A DNA stretch of 64,000 bases, from NCBI RefSeq assembly GCF_006716425.1, contig NZ_VFOZ01000002.1, positions 1,054,001 to 1,118,000 of the forward strand. Direction: 5' to 3'. Origin of the DNA: Actinoallomurus bryophytorum (lineage in GTDB: Bacteria > Actinomycetota > Actinomycetes > Streptosporangiales > Streptosporangiaceae). Below the pieces are notes generated by a model, which was given only the letters and a program-made list of their open reading frames with translations, was not told the DNA's origin and did no database searches. Positions 39,357 through 48,115 of this stretch are shown piece after piece. The position numbers and the translations under genes are program-made. How positions within the stretch are numbered: the stretch's first letter is position 1; every line of letters starts with the position of its first letter.

Positions 39357-39959
39357 TTACTCTGCGTCGTCCGGCGCCCGTCCGAGACCACCGCCGATGA
39401 CCGCTTCGGCCACGGCACGCATGGTCATCCGGCGGTCCATCGAGGTCTTCTGGATGAAGCGGAAGGCCTCTGGCTCGCTCCAGCCGCGCGCGGTCTGCAG
39501 CAGCCCCTTCGCCCGGTCGACGGCCTTGCGGGTCTCCAGCCGGTCCTCGAGGGTGCTGACCTCGGCCTCCAGGCTCTTGATCTCCTGGAAGCGACTCACC
39601 GCCATCTCGATCGCGGGCACGAGGTCGGCCTTGGTGAACGGCTTGACGAGGTACGCCATGGCGCCCGCCTCCCGCGCCCGTTCGACCAGCTCGCGCTGGG
39701 AGAACGCGGTGAGGATGACGACAGGTGCGATGCGCTCCGCGGCGATGCGCTCGGCGGCGGAGATACCGTCCAAGATGGGCATCTTGACGTCGAGGATCAC
39801 AAGATCGGGGGCGTGCTCGATGGTCAGCCGGACGGCGGACTCGCCGTCGCCTGCCTCACCGACGACCTGGTAGTCGTCTTCTTCCAGCATCTCCTTGAGG
39901 TCAAGCCTGATCAGGGCCTCATCCTCGGCGATCACAACGCGGCGCGGGGTCTCGGTCAC
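39357..39959 (-). CDS. pdtaR: ANTAR-domain response regulator PdtaR
   Basis: This 200-residue protein has a receiver domain (AEDEA, phospho-acceptor Asp57 in LVILDVKMP, Lys in YLVKPFTKADL) and a carboxy-terminal ANTAR RNA-binding domain (RKAVDRAKGLLQTARG, SEPEAFRFIQKTSMDRRMTM). ANTAR regulators bind dual-hexaloop RNA hairpins and act as antiterminators when phosphorylated by a histidine kinase, usually encoded elsewhere. The GTG start matches the family; a longer open frame adds residues without similarity. It lies near pyk, as in other actinomycetes. Confidence 0.93.
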   Translation of the reverse strand: MTETPRRVVIAEDEALIRLDLKEMLEEDDYQVVGEAGDGESAVRLTIEHAPDLVILDVKMPILDGISAAERIAAERIAPVVILTAFSQRELVERAREAGAMAYLVKPFTKADLVPAIEMAVSRFQEIKSLEAEVSTLEDRLETRKAVDRAKGLLQTARGWSEPEAFRFIQKTSMDRRMTMRAVAEAVIGGGLGRAPDDAE

Positions 39960-40053
39960 GCGCACGAGCGTACCCGGACCCGCTACTCTTGTATCCGTCC
40001 GGGGAGGCACTAGGCGGTCTAACTGGACATTGGCTGGAAAATACGCGGAATAT

Positions 40054-40126
40054 GCCCCGATACCCCAACGGCAGAGGGAATGGTCTCAAACACCATCTAG
40101 TGTGGGTTCGAATCCCACTCGGGGCA
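40054..40126 (+). tRNA. tRNA with anticodon CAA (Leu), short variable loop
   Basis: The 73-base sequence folds as a cloverleaf with acceptor stem GCCCCGA/TCGGGGC, a perfect five-pair anticodon stem, loop CTCAAAC with anticodon CAA at 40087-40089, and T arm GTGGG-TTCGAAT-CCCAC. The discriminator base is A, as for tRNA-Leu, and the D arm has three good pairs with GGCAGA in the loop. The variable loop is only about five bases, whereas bacterial tRNA-Leu normally has a long arm. CCA is not encoded. A terminator follows 10 bases later. Confidence 0.88.
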
Positions 40127-40135
40127 CTCTTGGAG

Positions 40136-40168
40136 AAAACCGCCACCCTGTAAATGGACGGCGGTTTT
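40136..40168 (+). terminator. Terminator of the tRNA gene
   Basis: AAAACCGCC and GGCGGTTTT form a 9-bp stem with a 15-base loop, ending in TTTTTG. This is a classical intrinsic terminator. Confidence 0.85.
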
Positions 40169-40657
40169 TGTCATACCCCGGTGTCATCCTGTTTCCGTGT
40201 ACGGCGACAGAACGCGTGGTAACGCATTACAGCTCCTCAACCCGGGTCTGACCGACGGCCAGGTGAGCGGGCGCACCCGCATTGCACGCTGGGTCCTCGG
40301 TGACCGGCGGTGGCGGACCTGCCGTGGGCGGCCTCTCCTCTCTTTCGGGACCACGTCGTGCCCCCGCCGTGGGATGCCTCGGGCCGGCCTGGTCCGCCTG
40401 GGCAGGCACGTCTACCTGCCCGGACTCCCCTTCGGTGACGGACGCGCCTCCTCCGCTGAGCCGGTGCGGGGCCTGTCTTTCCTCTTCGGCGTCGCGTGTC
40501 CGGGGCTGAAGGACTCATATGCCGGGGCCGGCAACGCCATCCGTCCGGACAACGAAGCCTGTCTCTTTCAACTCTGTGGGTGCACTGAAGTCAACAGCCA
40601 CTCCGAACATTGGCCGTGCCTGTTACCCCGGCGGGGAAACACATATGGAGGATCGCA

Positions 40658-40957
40658 TTGGGGCCGTGGCGACAGGAGATCGTTCGTGAGATTCATGAGG
40701 GGGCTCATCCGCGTGCTGATCCACTCGGGCGGGAGCCTTTTTGCCGATCGGGTCCGGCATGGGTTCAGAGTGGCGGCCGATGGTACGAATGCCGGGGCTA
40801 TTTCTTCATCGCCGAGTAGGTGGACATCGGGGGTCTCTTCACGGCCGCGCTTGAACGTCTCGGCACCGAGCGGAGGCGATCCGACGGCGATGACATCTCG
40901 ATCACCGAGAGGAAGTCCGTCGCGCGGATGGACGAGTTCGTAGCACCGAAGTACTGA
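40658..40957 (+). pseudogene. Degraded LAGLIDADG-like actinomycete gene
   Basis: Pieces of a common actinomycete protein family can be read: GPWRQEIVREIHEGAH, then (in the next frame) LIRVLIHSGGSLFADRVRH, then back in the first frame GRWYECRGYFFIAE, a TAG at 40817-40819, and VDIGGLFTAALERLG through SVARMDEFVAPKY and a stop. In intact members, from memory, these read ALIRGLIHSDGCR, YEYPRYFF and SVARxDxFVGPK. Two compensating frameshifts, one in-frame stop and the loss of Asp in the LAGLIDADG-like box make it a pseudogene. The amino-terminal part is not recognisable. It lies 530 bp beyond the tRNA. Confidence 0.6.
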
Positions 40958-40990
40958 CCGACCATCCCTCCGCGCGATGAATGGAGGACT

Positions 40991-41465
40991 CGCGCCGGGA
41001 GACGGCCACACCTGGCGCCGTCACACCACGGTCAGACGGACCGTCACGGGCGACGCTACGTGGCCGGACCGTCACGGGCGACGCTGCATAATCGGACGGG
41101 CGCGGGCGACGCTACATGGTCCCCATCCGGGGGTACGAGCGCCGTGCAGACGTCCCCACGGCCTCGACCATGCAACTCACGGCCCTGCGCTCATAGCGCC
41201 TGCAGTCACGGCCTCTGCACTCACCTCGCGCCGGGAGACGACCACACCGGGCGCCGTCACACCGCGGTCCGACGGGCCGTCGCGGGCGACGCTGCGTGGC
41301 CCCCATCCGGGGGGCACGAGCGGCCGTGCAGACGTCCCACAAGCTCGACCATGCAACTCATGGCCCTGTGCTCACAGCGCCTGGAGTTACGACCTCTGCA
41401 CTCACGACGCCTGCGCTCACGGCCTCTGCACTCACGGCGCGTGCGCTCACGCCATGTCGCGCTTG
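40991..41465. repeat. Imperfect tandem duplication of about 237 bp
   Basis: Segments starting CGCGCCGGGAGACG and including CATCCGGGGG, GTGCAGACGTCCC and CTCGACCATGCAACTCA recur at about 237 bp spacing. The second copy ends in further short repeats of the CTCACGGC(C/G) type. Confidence 0.65.
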
Positions 41466-41879
41466 AAGGAAGCGGCGGGGGCCACGACGGGAGGGGACCA
41501 TGTCTCGACACCCCGACACATAATCCGACGAGGACCACGGCGCTCGGGCCCTCAACCCCGGCAAGGACCAAGTCACAGCACCCGAGGACACAATCCAGGC
41601 GGGAACCACTCACCACGCCCAAAGACACGAACCTGGCGGCCATCAGCCCGCCGGGTGGCACGCTGTGATCCCCATTCGGGGGTGCGCACGGCGCACGGAT
41701 GTCCTCGCCAGCTCACGGCCCATCGCACTCACGGCCCCCTGCGCTCACGGCGTCGCCGCGCTCGAAGGAAGCGGCAGGCCAGGGCCGGCGGGACCACATC
41801 ACGGCACCCGGACGCAGGACCCTGGCGAGAACCATGTCAAAGCACCCGAAGACACGATCCCGGCCACTATCAGCCCCCA

Positions 41880-42330
41880 TCACGCGCCATGCCGTGGACC
41901 CATCGCGGAGCACCTACAAGGACCGCGTCACAGCATCCCAAGACACACCCCCCGGCGGCCGTCAGCCCACCGCGCGCCACGCTGTGGACCCCATCCCGGA
42001 GTACCTACAAGGGCCGCGTCACAGCAACCCAACACACAACCCCCGGGCGGCCTTCAGCCCCGCCACGCGCCACGCTGTGGACCCCGTCCCGGAGCACGTA
42101 CACGGACCGCGTCACAGCACCCCAACACACAACCCCCCGGGCGGCATCAATCCGCCACGCGCCACCCGGTGGACCCCATCCCGGAGCACGTACACGGACC
42201 CGTGTCACGGCACCCCAAGACCCAACCCCCGGGCGGCCATCAAATCCACTACGCGCCACCCGGTGGACCCCATCCCGGAGTACCTACAAGGACCACGTCA
42301 CAGCAACCCAACACACAACCCCGGCCGCCG
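41880..42330. repeat. Five tandem repeats of about 92 bp
   Basis: Units marked by TGGACCC start at 41895, 41985, 42078, 42170 and 42264 (spacings 90, 93, 92, 94). Each carries ACC-rich GTCACAGCA and CCAACACACAACCCC boxes. Weaker relatives of the boxes extend back to about 41.5 kb. There are no unique spacers. Confidence 0.8.
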
Positions 42331-42384
42331 TCGGTCCCGCCGTGTGTTTCTCGTGGCGGGGCGGGGGCGGCCGGTACGGCGTGC

Positions 42385-43821
42385 TCAGATGGGGCGGGAC
42401 TGGGCGATGGCGTCACCGATGCGGTGGACGCGCAGCGCGTTGGTGGAGCCCGCGGTGCCCGGAGGGGAGCCTGCCACGATGACGACGCGGTCGCCCTTCT
42501 GGCAGCGGCCGATCTCCAGCAGCGCCGACTCGACCTGGTGGACCATCTCGTCGGTGTGGAAGACCTCCGGCACCGTGAACGTCTCCGTGCCCCAGACCAG
42601 CGCCAGCTGGCTACGGGTCTCCGGCAGTGCCGTGAAGGCCAGCAGCGGGATCGGGGAGCGATATCGCGACAGCCGCCGGGCCGTCTCGCCCGTCATCGTG
42701 AAGGCGACCAGGGCCTTGGCTCCGACCGTGGCGCCGACCTCGGCCGCGGCTCGGGCGATCGCGCCGCCGATGGTCTCCGGGACGCGGTCGAGCGAGTGCG
42801 TGGCCCGCAGGGCCGACTCCTCGGCGGCGCAGACGATGCGGCTCATCGTCTGGACCGACTCGATGGGATAGTCGCCGACACTGGTCTCACCGGACAGCAT
42901 GACGGCGTCGGCGCCCTCGAAGACGGCGCCCGCGACGTCGGACACCTCGGCGCGGGTCGGCCGCGGTGCGCTGATCATCGACTCGAGCATCTGGGTCGCG
43001 ACGATGACCGGGCGGGCCTTCTCGCGGGTGAGCTCGATGGCCCGCTTCTGCACGATGGGCACCTGCTCGAGCGGGAGCTCCACGCCCAGGTCGCCTCGGG
43101 CGACCATGATGCCGTCGAAGGCCTCGACGATCTCCTCGAGGTGTTCGACGGCCTGCGGCTTCTCGATCTTGGCGAGGAGGGGGACGATGCGTCCTTCCTC
43201 CTCCATGATGCGGCGTACGGGCTCGGCGTCGTCCGCGGTGCGCACGAACGACAGGGCGACCATGTCCACGCCGAGGCGCAGGGAGAAGCGGAGGTCCGCC
43301 TCGTCCTTGTCGGTGAGGGCGGGGACGCTGACGGCGACGCCCGGCAGGTTGAGGCCCTTGTGGTTGGAGACCATGCCACCGACGAGCACGCGGGTGCGGA
43401 CACGCGGGCCGTCGACGGCGGTGACGTTGAGGACCACGCGGCCGTCGTCGATGAGGATGCTGTCGCCGGGGCCTACGTCTCCGGGGAGGCCACCGTAGGT
43501 CGTGGAGACCTCGTTACGGTCGCCCGGCACGTCCTCGGTGGTGACGGTGAACTCATCCCCGAGGGTGAGGCGTACCGGGCCCTCCGCGAACCGGCCGAGC
43601 CGGATCTTGGGGCCTTGGAGGTCGGCCAGGATGCCGAGGGCGCGGCCCGAGGTGGCGGCCGCCTCCCGCAGGAGACGGTAGACGTCCTCGTGCTGCTGCT
43701 GGGTGCCGTGGCTCATGTTGAGCCGGGCGATATCGATGCCGGCTTCCACCAACGCGGTGACGCGCTCAGGGCTGGAGCAGGCGGGACCAATGGTGCTGAC
43801 GATCTTTGCTCGGCGACTCAC
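42385..43821 (-). CDS. pyk: Pyruvate kinase
   Basis: This 478-residue enzyme makes pyruvate and ATP from phosphoenolpyruvate and ADP. It shows STIGPACSSPE, ARLNMSHGT, DLQGPKIRLG, the catalytic LLAKIEKPQAVEHLEEI, VARGDLGVELP and MLSGETSVGDYP, plus the allosteric domain. The GTG start gives the standard amino terminus. Its 3' end is followed directly by the repeat island. Confidence 0.98.
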   Translation of the reverse strand: MSRRAKIVSTIGPACSSPERVTALVEAGIDIARLNMSHGTQQQHEDVYRLLREAAATSGRALGILADLQGPKIRLGRFAEGPVRLTLGDEFTVTTEDVPGDRNEVSTTYGGLPGDVGPGDSILIDDGRVVLNVTAVDGPRVRTRVLVGGMVSNHKGLNLPGVAVSVPALTDKDEADLRFSLRLGVDMVALSFVRTADDAEPVRRIMEEEGRIVPLLAKIEKPQAVEHLEEIVEAFDGIMVARGDLGVELPLEQVPIVQKRAIELTREKARPVIVATQMLESMISAPRPTRAEVSDVAGAVFEGADAVMLSGETSVGDYPIESVQTMSRIVCAAEESALRATHSLDRVPETIGGAIARAAAEVGATVGAKALVAFTMTGETARRLSRYRSPIPLLAFTALPETRSQLALVWGTETFTVPEVFHTDEMVHQVESALLEIGRCQKGDRVVIVAGSPPGTAGSTNALRVHRIGDAIAQSRPI

Positions 43822-44034
43822 GTCTACAACTGTAGGTAGTTACTGGCGAGTACGCGTATTCGTGCAGGTCACCGTTGCTCGCTGTTCACCCATTGGTCTA
43901 GACCGAACGAGGGTTCAGGCTCGTCTGGTGGCAAGCTGGACAGGTCTGCGGACCCGGCCGCGGCCGGTCGGACCGTGTCACGGTTCGGCAAGATCCCTGG
44001 CGCTTCGCCGGTATGGCCGGGAGCCTGCTGTCTC

Positions 44035-44532
44035 ATGGCCACCCCCGCGGATTCTTCCAGCAGGCACTCCCGCCCCTGGCACCACCACCCCCATGTACGC
44101 AGCGGCAGTGAGCTGACCCTCGGCGAGAGGGCGGCGGACCGGCTTCGCAACGGCATGGGGTCGTGGCCGTTCGTCTTCGGCGCGCTGGTCTTCCTCGGCA
44201 TCTGGATGGCCGGGAACTCCAACCGCGGGTTCGACAAGTACCCCTTCATCCTGTTGAACCTGCTGCTGAGCTGCCTGGCCGCGATGCAGGGCGCGATCCT
44301 GCTCATCGCGGCCAAGCGCAGCGACCAGGTGGCGAGTGAGCTGGCCCAGCACGACTACGACCAGGACCGCCGTTCGGAGCACATGCTGGAAAGGCTCAGC
44401 ACCGAGTTCGCGCTGCTCCGCGAGCAGAACGCGGACCTGCAACGGCAGATGACCGCCGTCATGGCGGCCCTGAACCCCGCCTCCACCGCCGAGGTCGCCG
44501 GCGGCCAGAGCGCGGGGCCCGGGGAGGCCTGA
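44035..44532 (+). CDS. DUF1003 membrane protein
   Basis: This 165-residue protein has two adjacent membrane segments in the pattern typical of DUF1003: GMGSWPFVFGALVFLGIWM and FILLNLLLSCLAAMQGAILL, followed by AAKRSDQVASELAQHDYD and a short coiled coil. The function of the family is unknown. The ATG at 44035 is chosen over an upstream GTG, but the true start may be nearer TLGERAADR. It converges with the PfpI gene. Confidence 0.85.
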   Translation: MATPADSSSRHSRPWHHHPHVRSGSELTLGERAADRLRNGMGSWPFVFGALVFLGIWMAGNSNRGFDKYPFILLNLLLSCLAAMQGAILLIAAKRSDQVASELAQHDYDQDRRSEHMLERLSTEFALLREQNADLQRQMTAVMAALNPASTAEVAGGQSAGPGEA

Positions 44533-44543
44533 CTCCCCGGGCC
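44516..44543. terminator. Terminator between DUF1003 and PfpI genes
   Basis: GGCCCGGGGAG and CTCCCCGGGCC form a perfect 11-bp stem with a six-base loop that includes the DUF1003 stop codon. It serves both converging genes. Confidence 0.75.
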
Positions 44544-44551
44544 GGTCCTCG

Positions 44552-45109
44552 TCAGACGGCGGCGAACGCCTCGAGGGCCTCCTGGCAGTACGCCTTGAGG
44601 TCGTCGGGCTTACGGCTGGTCACGAGGGTGTTCGGCCCGTCCGTGCAGACCTGGACCTCCTCGTCGACCCAGGTGGCGCCGGCGTTGCGGATGTCGGTCC
44701 TGAGGCTCGGCCACGACGTGAGCGTGCGGCCTCGTACGACGTCGGCCTCGACCAGCGTCCACGGCGCATGGCAGATCGCCGTGACGGGCTTGCCCGCCTC
44801 GAAGAACCCCCGGACGAAGGCGACGGCGTCCGCGTTCGTCCTGAGGAAGTCGGGGTTGGCGACTCCCCCGGGCAACGACAGACCATCGAAGTCATCCACC
44901 GACACGTCGTCGAGTGTGGCGTCGACCGGGAAGGTGTCGCCCTTCTCCAGATGGTCACGGCCCTGGATGTCGCCGGATTTGGTGGAGACAAGACGGGGTG
45001 TTCCGCCCGCCTGCTCGACCGCCTTCCACGGCTCGGTCAGCTCGACCTGCTCGACACCGTCCGGAGCGACGAGGAACGCGATGGTCTTCCCCTGAAGCTG
45101 TGTGCTCAT
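44552..45109 (-). CDS. DJ-1/PfpI family protein
   Basis: This 185-residue protein has the class I glutamine-amidotransferase-like fold with the nucleophile Cys in AICHAPW and the preceding FDGLSLPGGVANPDFLR. Closest well-known relatives are the PfpI/YhbO group, described as proteases, chaperones or deglycases of glyoxal-damaged molecules. The start ATG is well defined. It converges with DUF1003. Confidence 0.93.
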   Translation of the reverse strand: MSTQLQGKTIAFLVAPDGVEQVELTEPWKAVEQAGGTPRLVSTKSGDIQGRDHLEKGDTFPVDATLDDVSVDDFDGLSLPGGVANPDFLRTNADAVAFVRGFFEAGKPVTAICHAPWTLVEADVVRGRTLTSWPSLRTDIRNAGATWVDEEVQVCTDGPNTLVTSRKPDDLKAYCQEALEAFAAV

Positions 45110-45506
45110 GAGGGTGGAGCCTCCCCTGATCGGTTGCTTGAGCGTCGTTCACTGCTACGAGCCCTGCCCTGGATATGGCGGGGTATTCACGCCCACCGGC
45201 GCTGTGCCGCACAAGTGACACGCGTCACCGGACTCGACGACGGCCCGGCCGACACTGTTCAAGCGTCATGACCATATTGGTCGGAAGAATCCATATCCGC
45301 GCTCAGACGATCCGTTACAGGGCCGACCTGGCCGGATGTGCGTATAGGGACGGGTTGGAGCCGCCCCCACGGCAGCGGTTGACGCCACTTCTCCGTAGTG
45401 TCCGTCCAAATGGTAATTGACCACTGTCCATCCGGCCCAATTTGCGCCCACCCCGTTCGGTACGCCATTTTGCTGGAGGTGTTTTCGAGGGAGGGGAGCA
45501 TGCCAG
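45110..45506 (+). promoter_or_regulatory. Upstream region of the phosphoesterase gene
   Basis: No gene is supported. The stretch is less GC-rich than its surroundings and must hold the promoters of the divergent PfpI and phosphoesterase genes. It contains the near-palindrome GACCATATTGGTC at 45268-45280 and two TGTCC(G/A)TCC boxes at about 45404 and 45427. Confidence 0.35.
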
Positions 45507-46937
45507 ATGCCGGACCTGACCCGTCGCCGCCTGTTCAGTGCGGCGGGCGCGATGGCGGCGGCGACATTCGCCGCGGAGTTCCTGCCGCCCAACGTACGGC
45601 GGGCGATGGCCGACATATCCGGGGGCGTGAGAGGAAAACTCGGCGACATCAAGCATGTCGTTATTCTCATGCAGGAAAATCGCTCCTTCGACCATTACTT
45701 CGGCACTCTTCCGGGCGTACGCGGTTTCTCCGACCCGGACGCGATGACCCTGAGCACCGGCAGATCGGTCTTCTACCAGCCCGACGCGGTCAACCCGGCC
45801 GGCTATCTCCTGCCGTTCCGTCTGGACACCCGCATGACGAGCGCGCAGGCGATCCCTTCGACCAGTCACGCGTGGTCGGTGCAGCACAACGCCTGGAACA
45901 GCGGGAAGATGGACAACTGGCTGCCCGCGCACCGGGCGGCCGACGGCGTGAACGGCCCGTACGTCATGGGATACCACACGCGGGAGGACATCCCGTTCCA
46001 GTTCGCGCTCGCGGAGTCGTTCACCCTCTGCGACCGCTACTTCTGCTCGGTGATGGGGCCGACCTGGCCGAACCGCCTCTACCTGATGAGCGGCACGATC
46101 GACCCGGGCGGCACCCGGGGCGGACCGGTGATCGGCAACACGGACCCGGCTCCGTACCGCTGGAAGACCTATCCGGAGGCGCTGACCGAGGCGGGCGTCG
46201 GCTGGAAGGTCTACCAGGAGGTCGACAACTACGGCTGCAACGTCCTGGAGTACTTCGAGCCGTTCCAGAGCGCGCCGGCCTCGTCCCCGCTGTTCCGTGA
46301 CGCTCTGCGTACCTACCCGGCGGGCCGGTTCGAGTACGACGCGGCGCACGACCGGCTGCCCACCGTCTCCTGGATCATCCCGACGAGCTACCAGTCCGAG
46401 CATCCGGACTACACGCCGGCGGCCGGTGCCGACTACGTCGCGAGCAAGATCGATGCCATCGCGTCCAACCCGGACGTGTGGAAGAAGACGCTCTTCATCC
46501 TCAACTACGACGAGAACGACGGCCTGTTCGACCACGTGCCTCCCCCGGTGCCTCCGGCGGGCGCGGCCGACGAGTTCGTGCAGGGGCTGCCGATCGGAGG
46601 CGGGTTCCGTGTGCCCTGCATCCTCGTCTCGCCGTGGACCATGGGCGGCTGGGTGGCGCGTGAGTCCTTCGACCACACGTCGACGCTGCGCTTCCTCGAG
46701 CGGCTCACCGGAGTGCGCGTCCCCAACCTGAGCGGCTGGCGGCGTTCGGCGTTCGGCGACCTGACCTCGGCCCTGGGCCTGCCGGACGCATCCCGTCCGC
46801 CGCGCCTGCCGGGGACCAAGCGGCGGCTGGAGGACGTGGTGCGCCAGGTGGCGACGCTGCCCTCGCCGATCTTCCCCGACGCGGACCAGACACCTCCGCG
46901 GCAGGAAAAGGGCCCGCGGCCCCGGCCGCGTGGCTGA
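45507..46937 (+). CDS. Tat-exported phosphoesterase (phospholipase C/acid phosphatase family)
   Basis: This 476-residue protein starts with a twin-arginine signal (TRRRLFSAAGAMAAATF) and continues with the bacterial phospholipase C/phosphoesterase domain. The metal-site motif MQENRSFDHYFGTL, the SHAWSVQHNAWN segment and YDENDGLFDHV are typical. It is predicted to cleave phosphoester bonds outside the cell; whether the substrate is phosphatidylcholine, sphingomyelin or another ester is unknown. The ATG after GAGGGGAG gives the signal peptide directly. It overlaps or abuts the beta-propeller gene. Confidence 0.93.
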   Translation: MPDLTRRRLFSAAGAMAAATFAAEFLPPNVRRAMADISGGVRGKLGDIKHVVILMQENRSFDHYFGTLPGVRGFSDPDAMTLSTGRSVFYQPDAVNPAGYLLPFRLDTRMTSAQAIPSTSHAWSVQHNAWNSGKMDNWLPAHRAADGVNGPYVMGYHTREDIPFQFALAESFTLCDRYFCSVMGPTWPNRLYLMSGTIDPGGTRGGPVIGNTDPAPYRWKTYPEALTEAGVGWKVYQEVDNYGCNVLEYFEPFQSAPASSPLFRDALRTYPAGRFEYDAAHDRLPTVSWIIPTSYQSEHPDYTPAAGADYVASKIDAIASNPDVWKKTLFILNYDENDGLFDHVPPPVPPAGAADEFVQGLPIGGGFRVPCILVSPWTMGGWVARESFDHTSTLRFLERLTGVRVPNLSGWRRSAFGDLTSALGLPDASRPPRLPGTKRRLEDVVRQVATLPSPIFPDADQTPPRQEKGPRPRPRG

Positions 46938-46962
46938 ACCGGCGGACAGAAGGGACTTCGAG

Positions 46963-48081
46963 GTGCGAAAGCGGATTTCACGGCGGCCCCTCCTGGCGGC
47001 GGGCGGCGCGGCGGGCCTCCTCATCCTGGCCGTACCGGCGCTGAGCCTAGCCGGGTCACCGGGCCGGCCGGCGCCGTACAACAGCCCGATCGGCGGGCCG
47101 AAGTGGACCTACGGCTCCCGGTCCCAGCCCCTGCGGTCGCAGGCCAGGCGCGCGGATGAGGGCTACCGGGCGTACGTCGCGCTGGCCGGCGGCTACAGCG
47201 TCTCAACGATCGACGTGGCGACCCGTACGATCATCGGGAAGGGCATCTCGACCGACGCGGGGCAGGGTGTGGCGGCCACGCCCGACGGCAAGAAGCTCTA
47301 CATCGCCAACACCGGCCAGTACGACGTCCTCGCGGCGGACGCGGTCACGCACACCTCGCTGTCGGTGCGCGTCGGCCCGTACCCCCAGGACGTCGCGGTC
47401 TCCCCCGACGGCCGCAAGGTGTACGCGACGGTGACCGGCGGCGACACCGGCGCCGGCGGCTCGGCCGTCGTCGCGGTGATCGACACCGCGACCGACCAGG
47501 TCGTGCGCGACATCCACGTCGGCACGGCGCCTCGGCAGGTCGTCTTCAGCAGGGACGGCGCGCGGGCCTACGTCACCTACGCCGGCGGCGTCTCGGTGAT
47601 CGACGCCGCCGAGGACAGGGTGGTGCGCTCGATCCGCGACCCGGCCGGCCCGCAGGGGATCGCGGTCGACCCTGCCGGCCGGCGCCTGTACGTGGCGGAG
47701 CCGCAGGCCGGACGGGTGTCGGTGATCGACGCGGCGACCGGCAAGGTACGCGGCAGGATCGCGGCCGGTGACCAGCCGTGGGCCGTGGACGTCACCCCCG
47801 ACGGCTCGAAGGTCTACGTCGCGCGGATGAACGACAACGTGGTCTCGGTGGTCGACACGGCGAGCCGCAAGGTGATGGCCTCGATCGGCGTCGGGAAGCT
47901 GCCCCAGTCGGTCGCGGTCACCCCGGACGGCTCGGAGGTCTGGGTGGGCAACGGGTTCTCCGGAGACGTGTCGGTGATCGACGTGGCCTCCGGCACGGTC
48001 GTCGCGACCGTCGCCGGCGGCACCGGCACCAAGCCGCTGAACGCCGCGCCGCTCGGCCTGGCGTTCGGGAGGACGCCCTGA
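46963..48081 (+). CDS. YVTN-type beta-propeller protein, exported
   Basis: This 372-residue protein has a signal or membrane-anchor segment (SRRPLLAAGGAAGLLILAVP) and then about seven beta-propeller blades, each with the pattern V(A/S)PDG-K-VY and VSVIDxAT. Such propellers act as binding scaffolds in the envelope. The GTG start with AAGGGA seven bases upstream is preferred; another GTG 11 codons earlier overlaps the phosphoesterase stop by eight bases. The pair is probably one operon. Confidence 0.88.
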   Translation: MRKRISRRPLLAAGGAAGLLILAVPALSLAGSPGRPAPYNSPIGGPKWTYGSRSQPLRSQARRADEGYRAYVALAGGYSVSTIDVATRTIIGKGISTDAGQGVAATPDGKKLYIANTGQYDVLAADAVTHTSLSVRVGPYPQDVAVSPDGRKVYATVTGGDTGAGGSAVVAVIDTATDQVVRDIHVGTAPRQVVFSRDGARAYVTYAGGVSVIDAAEDRVVRSIRDPAGPQGIAVDPAGRRLYVAEPQAGRVSVIDAATGKVRGRIAAGDQPWAVDVTPDGSKVYVARMNDNVVSVVDTASRKVMASIGVGKLPQSVAVTPDGSEVWVGNGFSGDVSVIDVASGTVVATVAGGTGTKPLNAAPLGLAFGRTP

Positions 48082-48096
48082 CGGACCGGGGCGAAG

Positions 48097-48115
48097 TGAC
48101 CTCGTCGCGAGGTCA
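48097..48115. terminator. Short hairpin between beta-propeller and YceI genes
   Basis: TGACCTCG and CGAGGTCA form an 8-bp stem with loop TCG, overlapping the YceI stop codon between converging genes. Confidence 0.5.

Larger units (their letters stand above)
40170..42384. other. Gene-free stretch between the tRNA and pyk
   Basis: Apart from the LAGLIDADG-like remnant no gene is supported. The part from about 40.99 to 42.33 kb is built of two different tandem repeat families. The part from 40.17 to 40.65 kb shows nothing I recognise. Confidence 0.6.

Noticed and set aside
40237-40943. Possible genes between the tRNA and the repeat array
   Set aside because: The frames contradict one another and only the LAGLIDADG-like pieces near the end resemble a known protein.
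41880-42330. CRISPR array
   Set aside because: Units are ~92 bp and adjacent without unique spacers, repeats are imperfect, and no cas gene is present.
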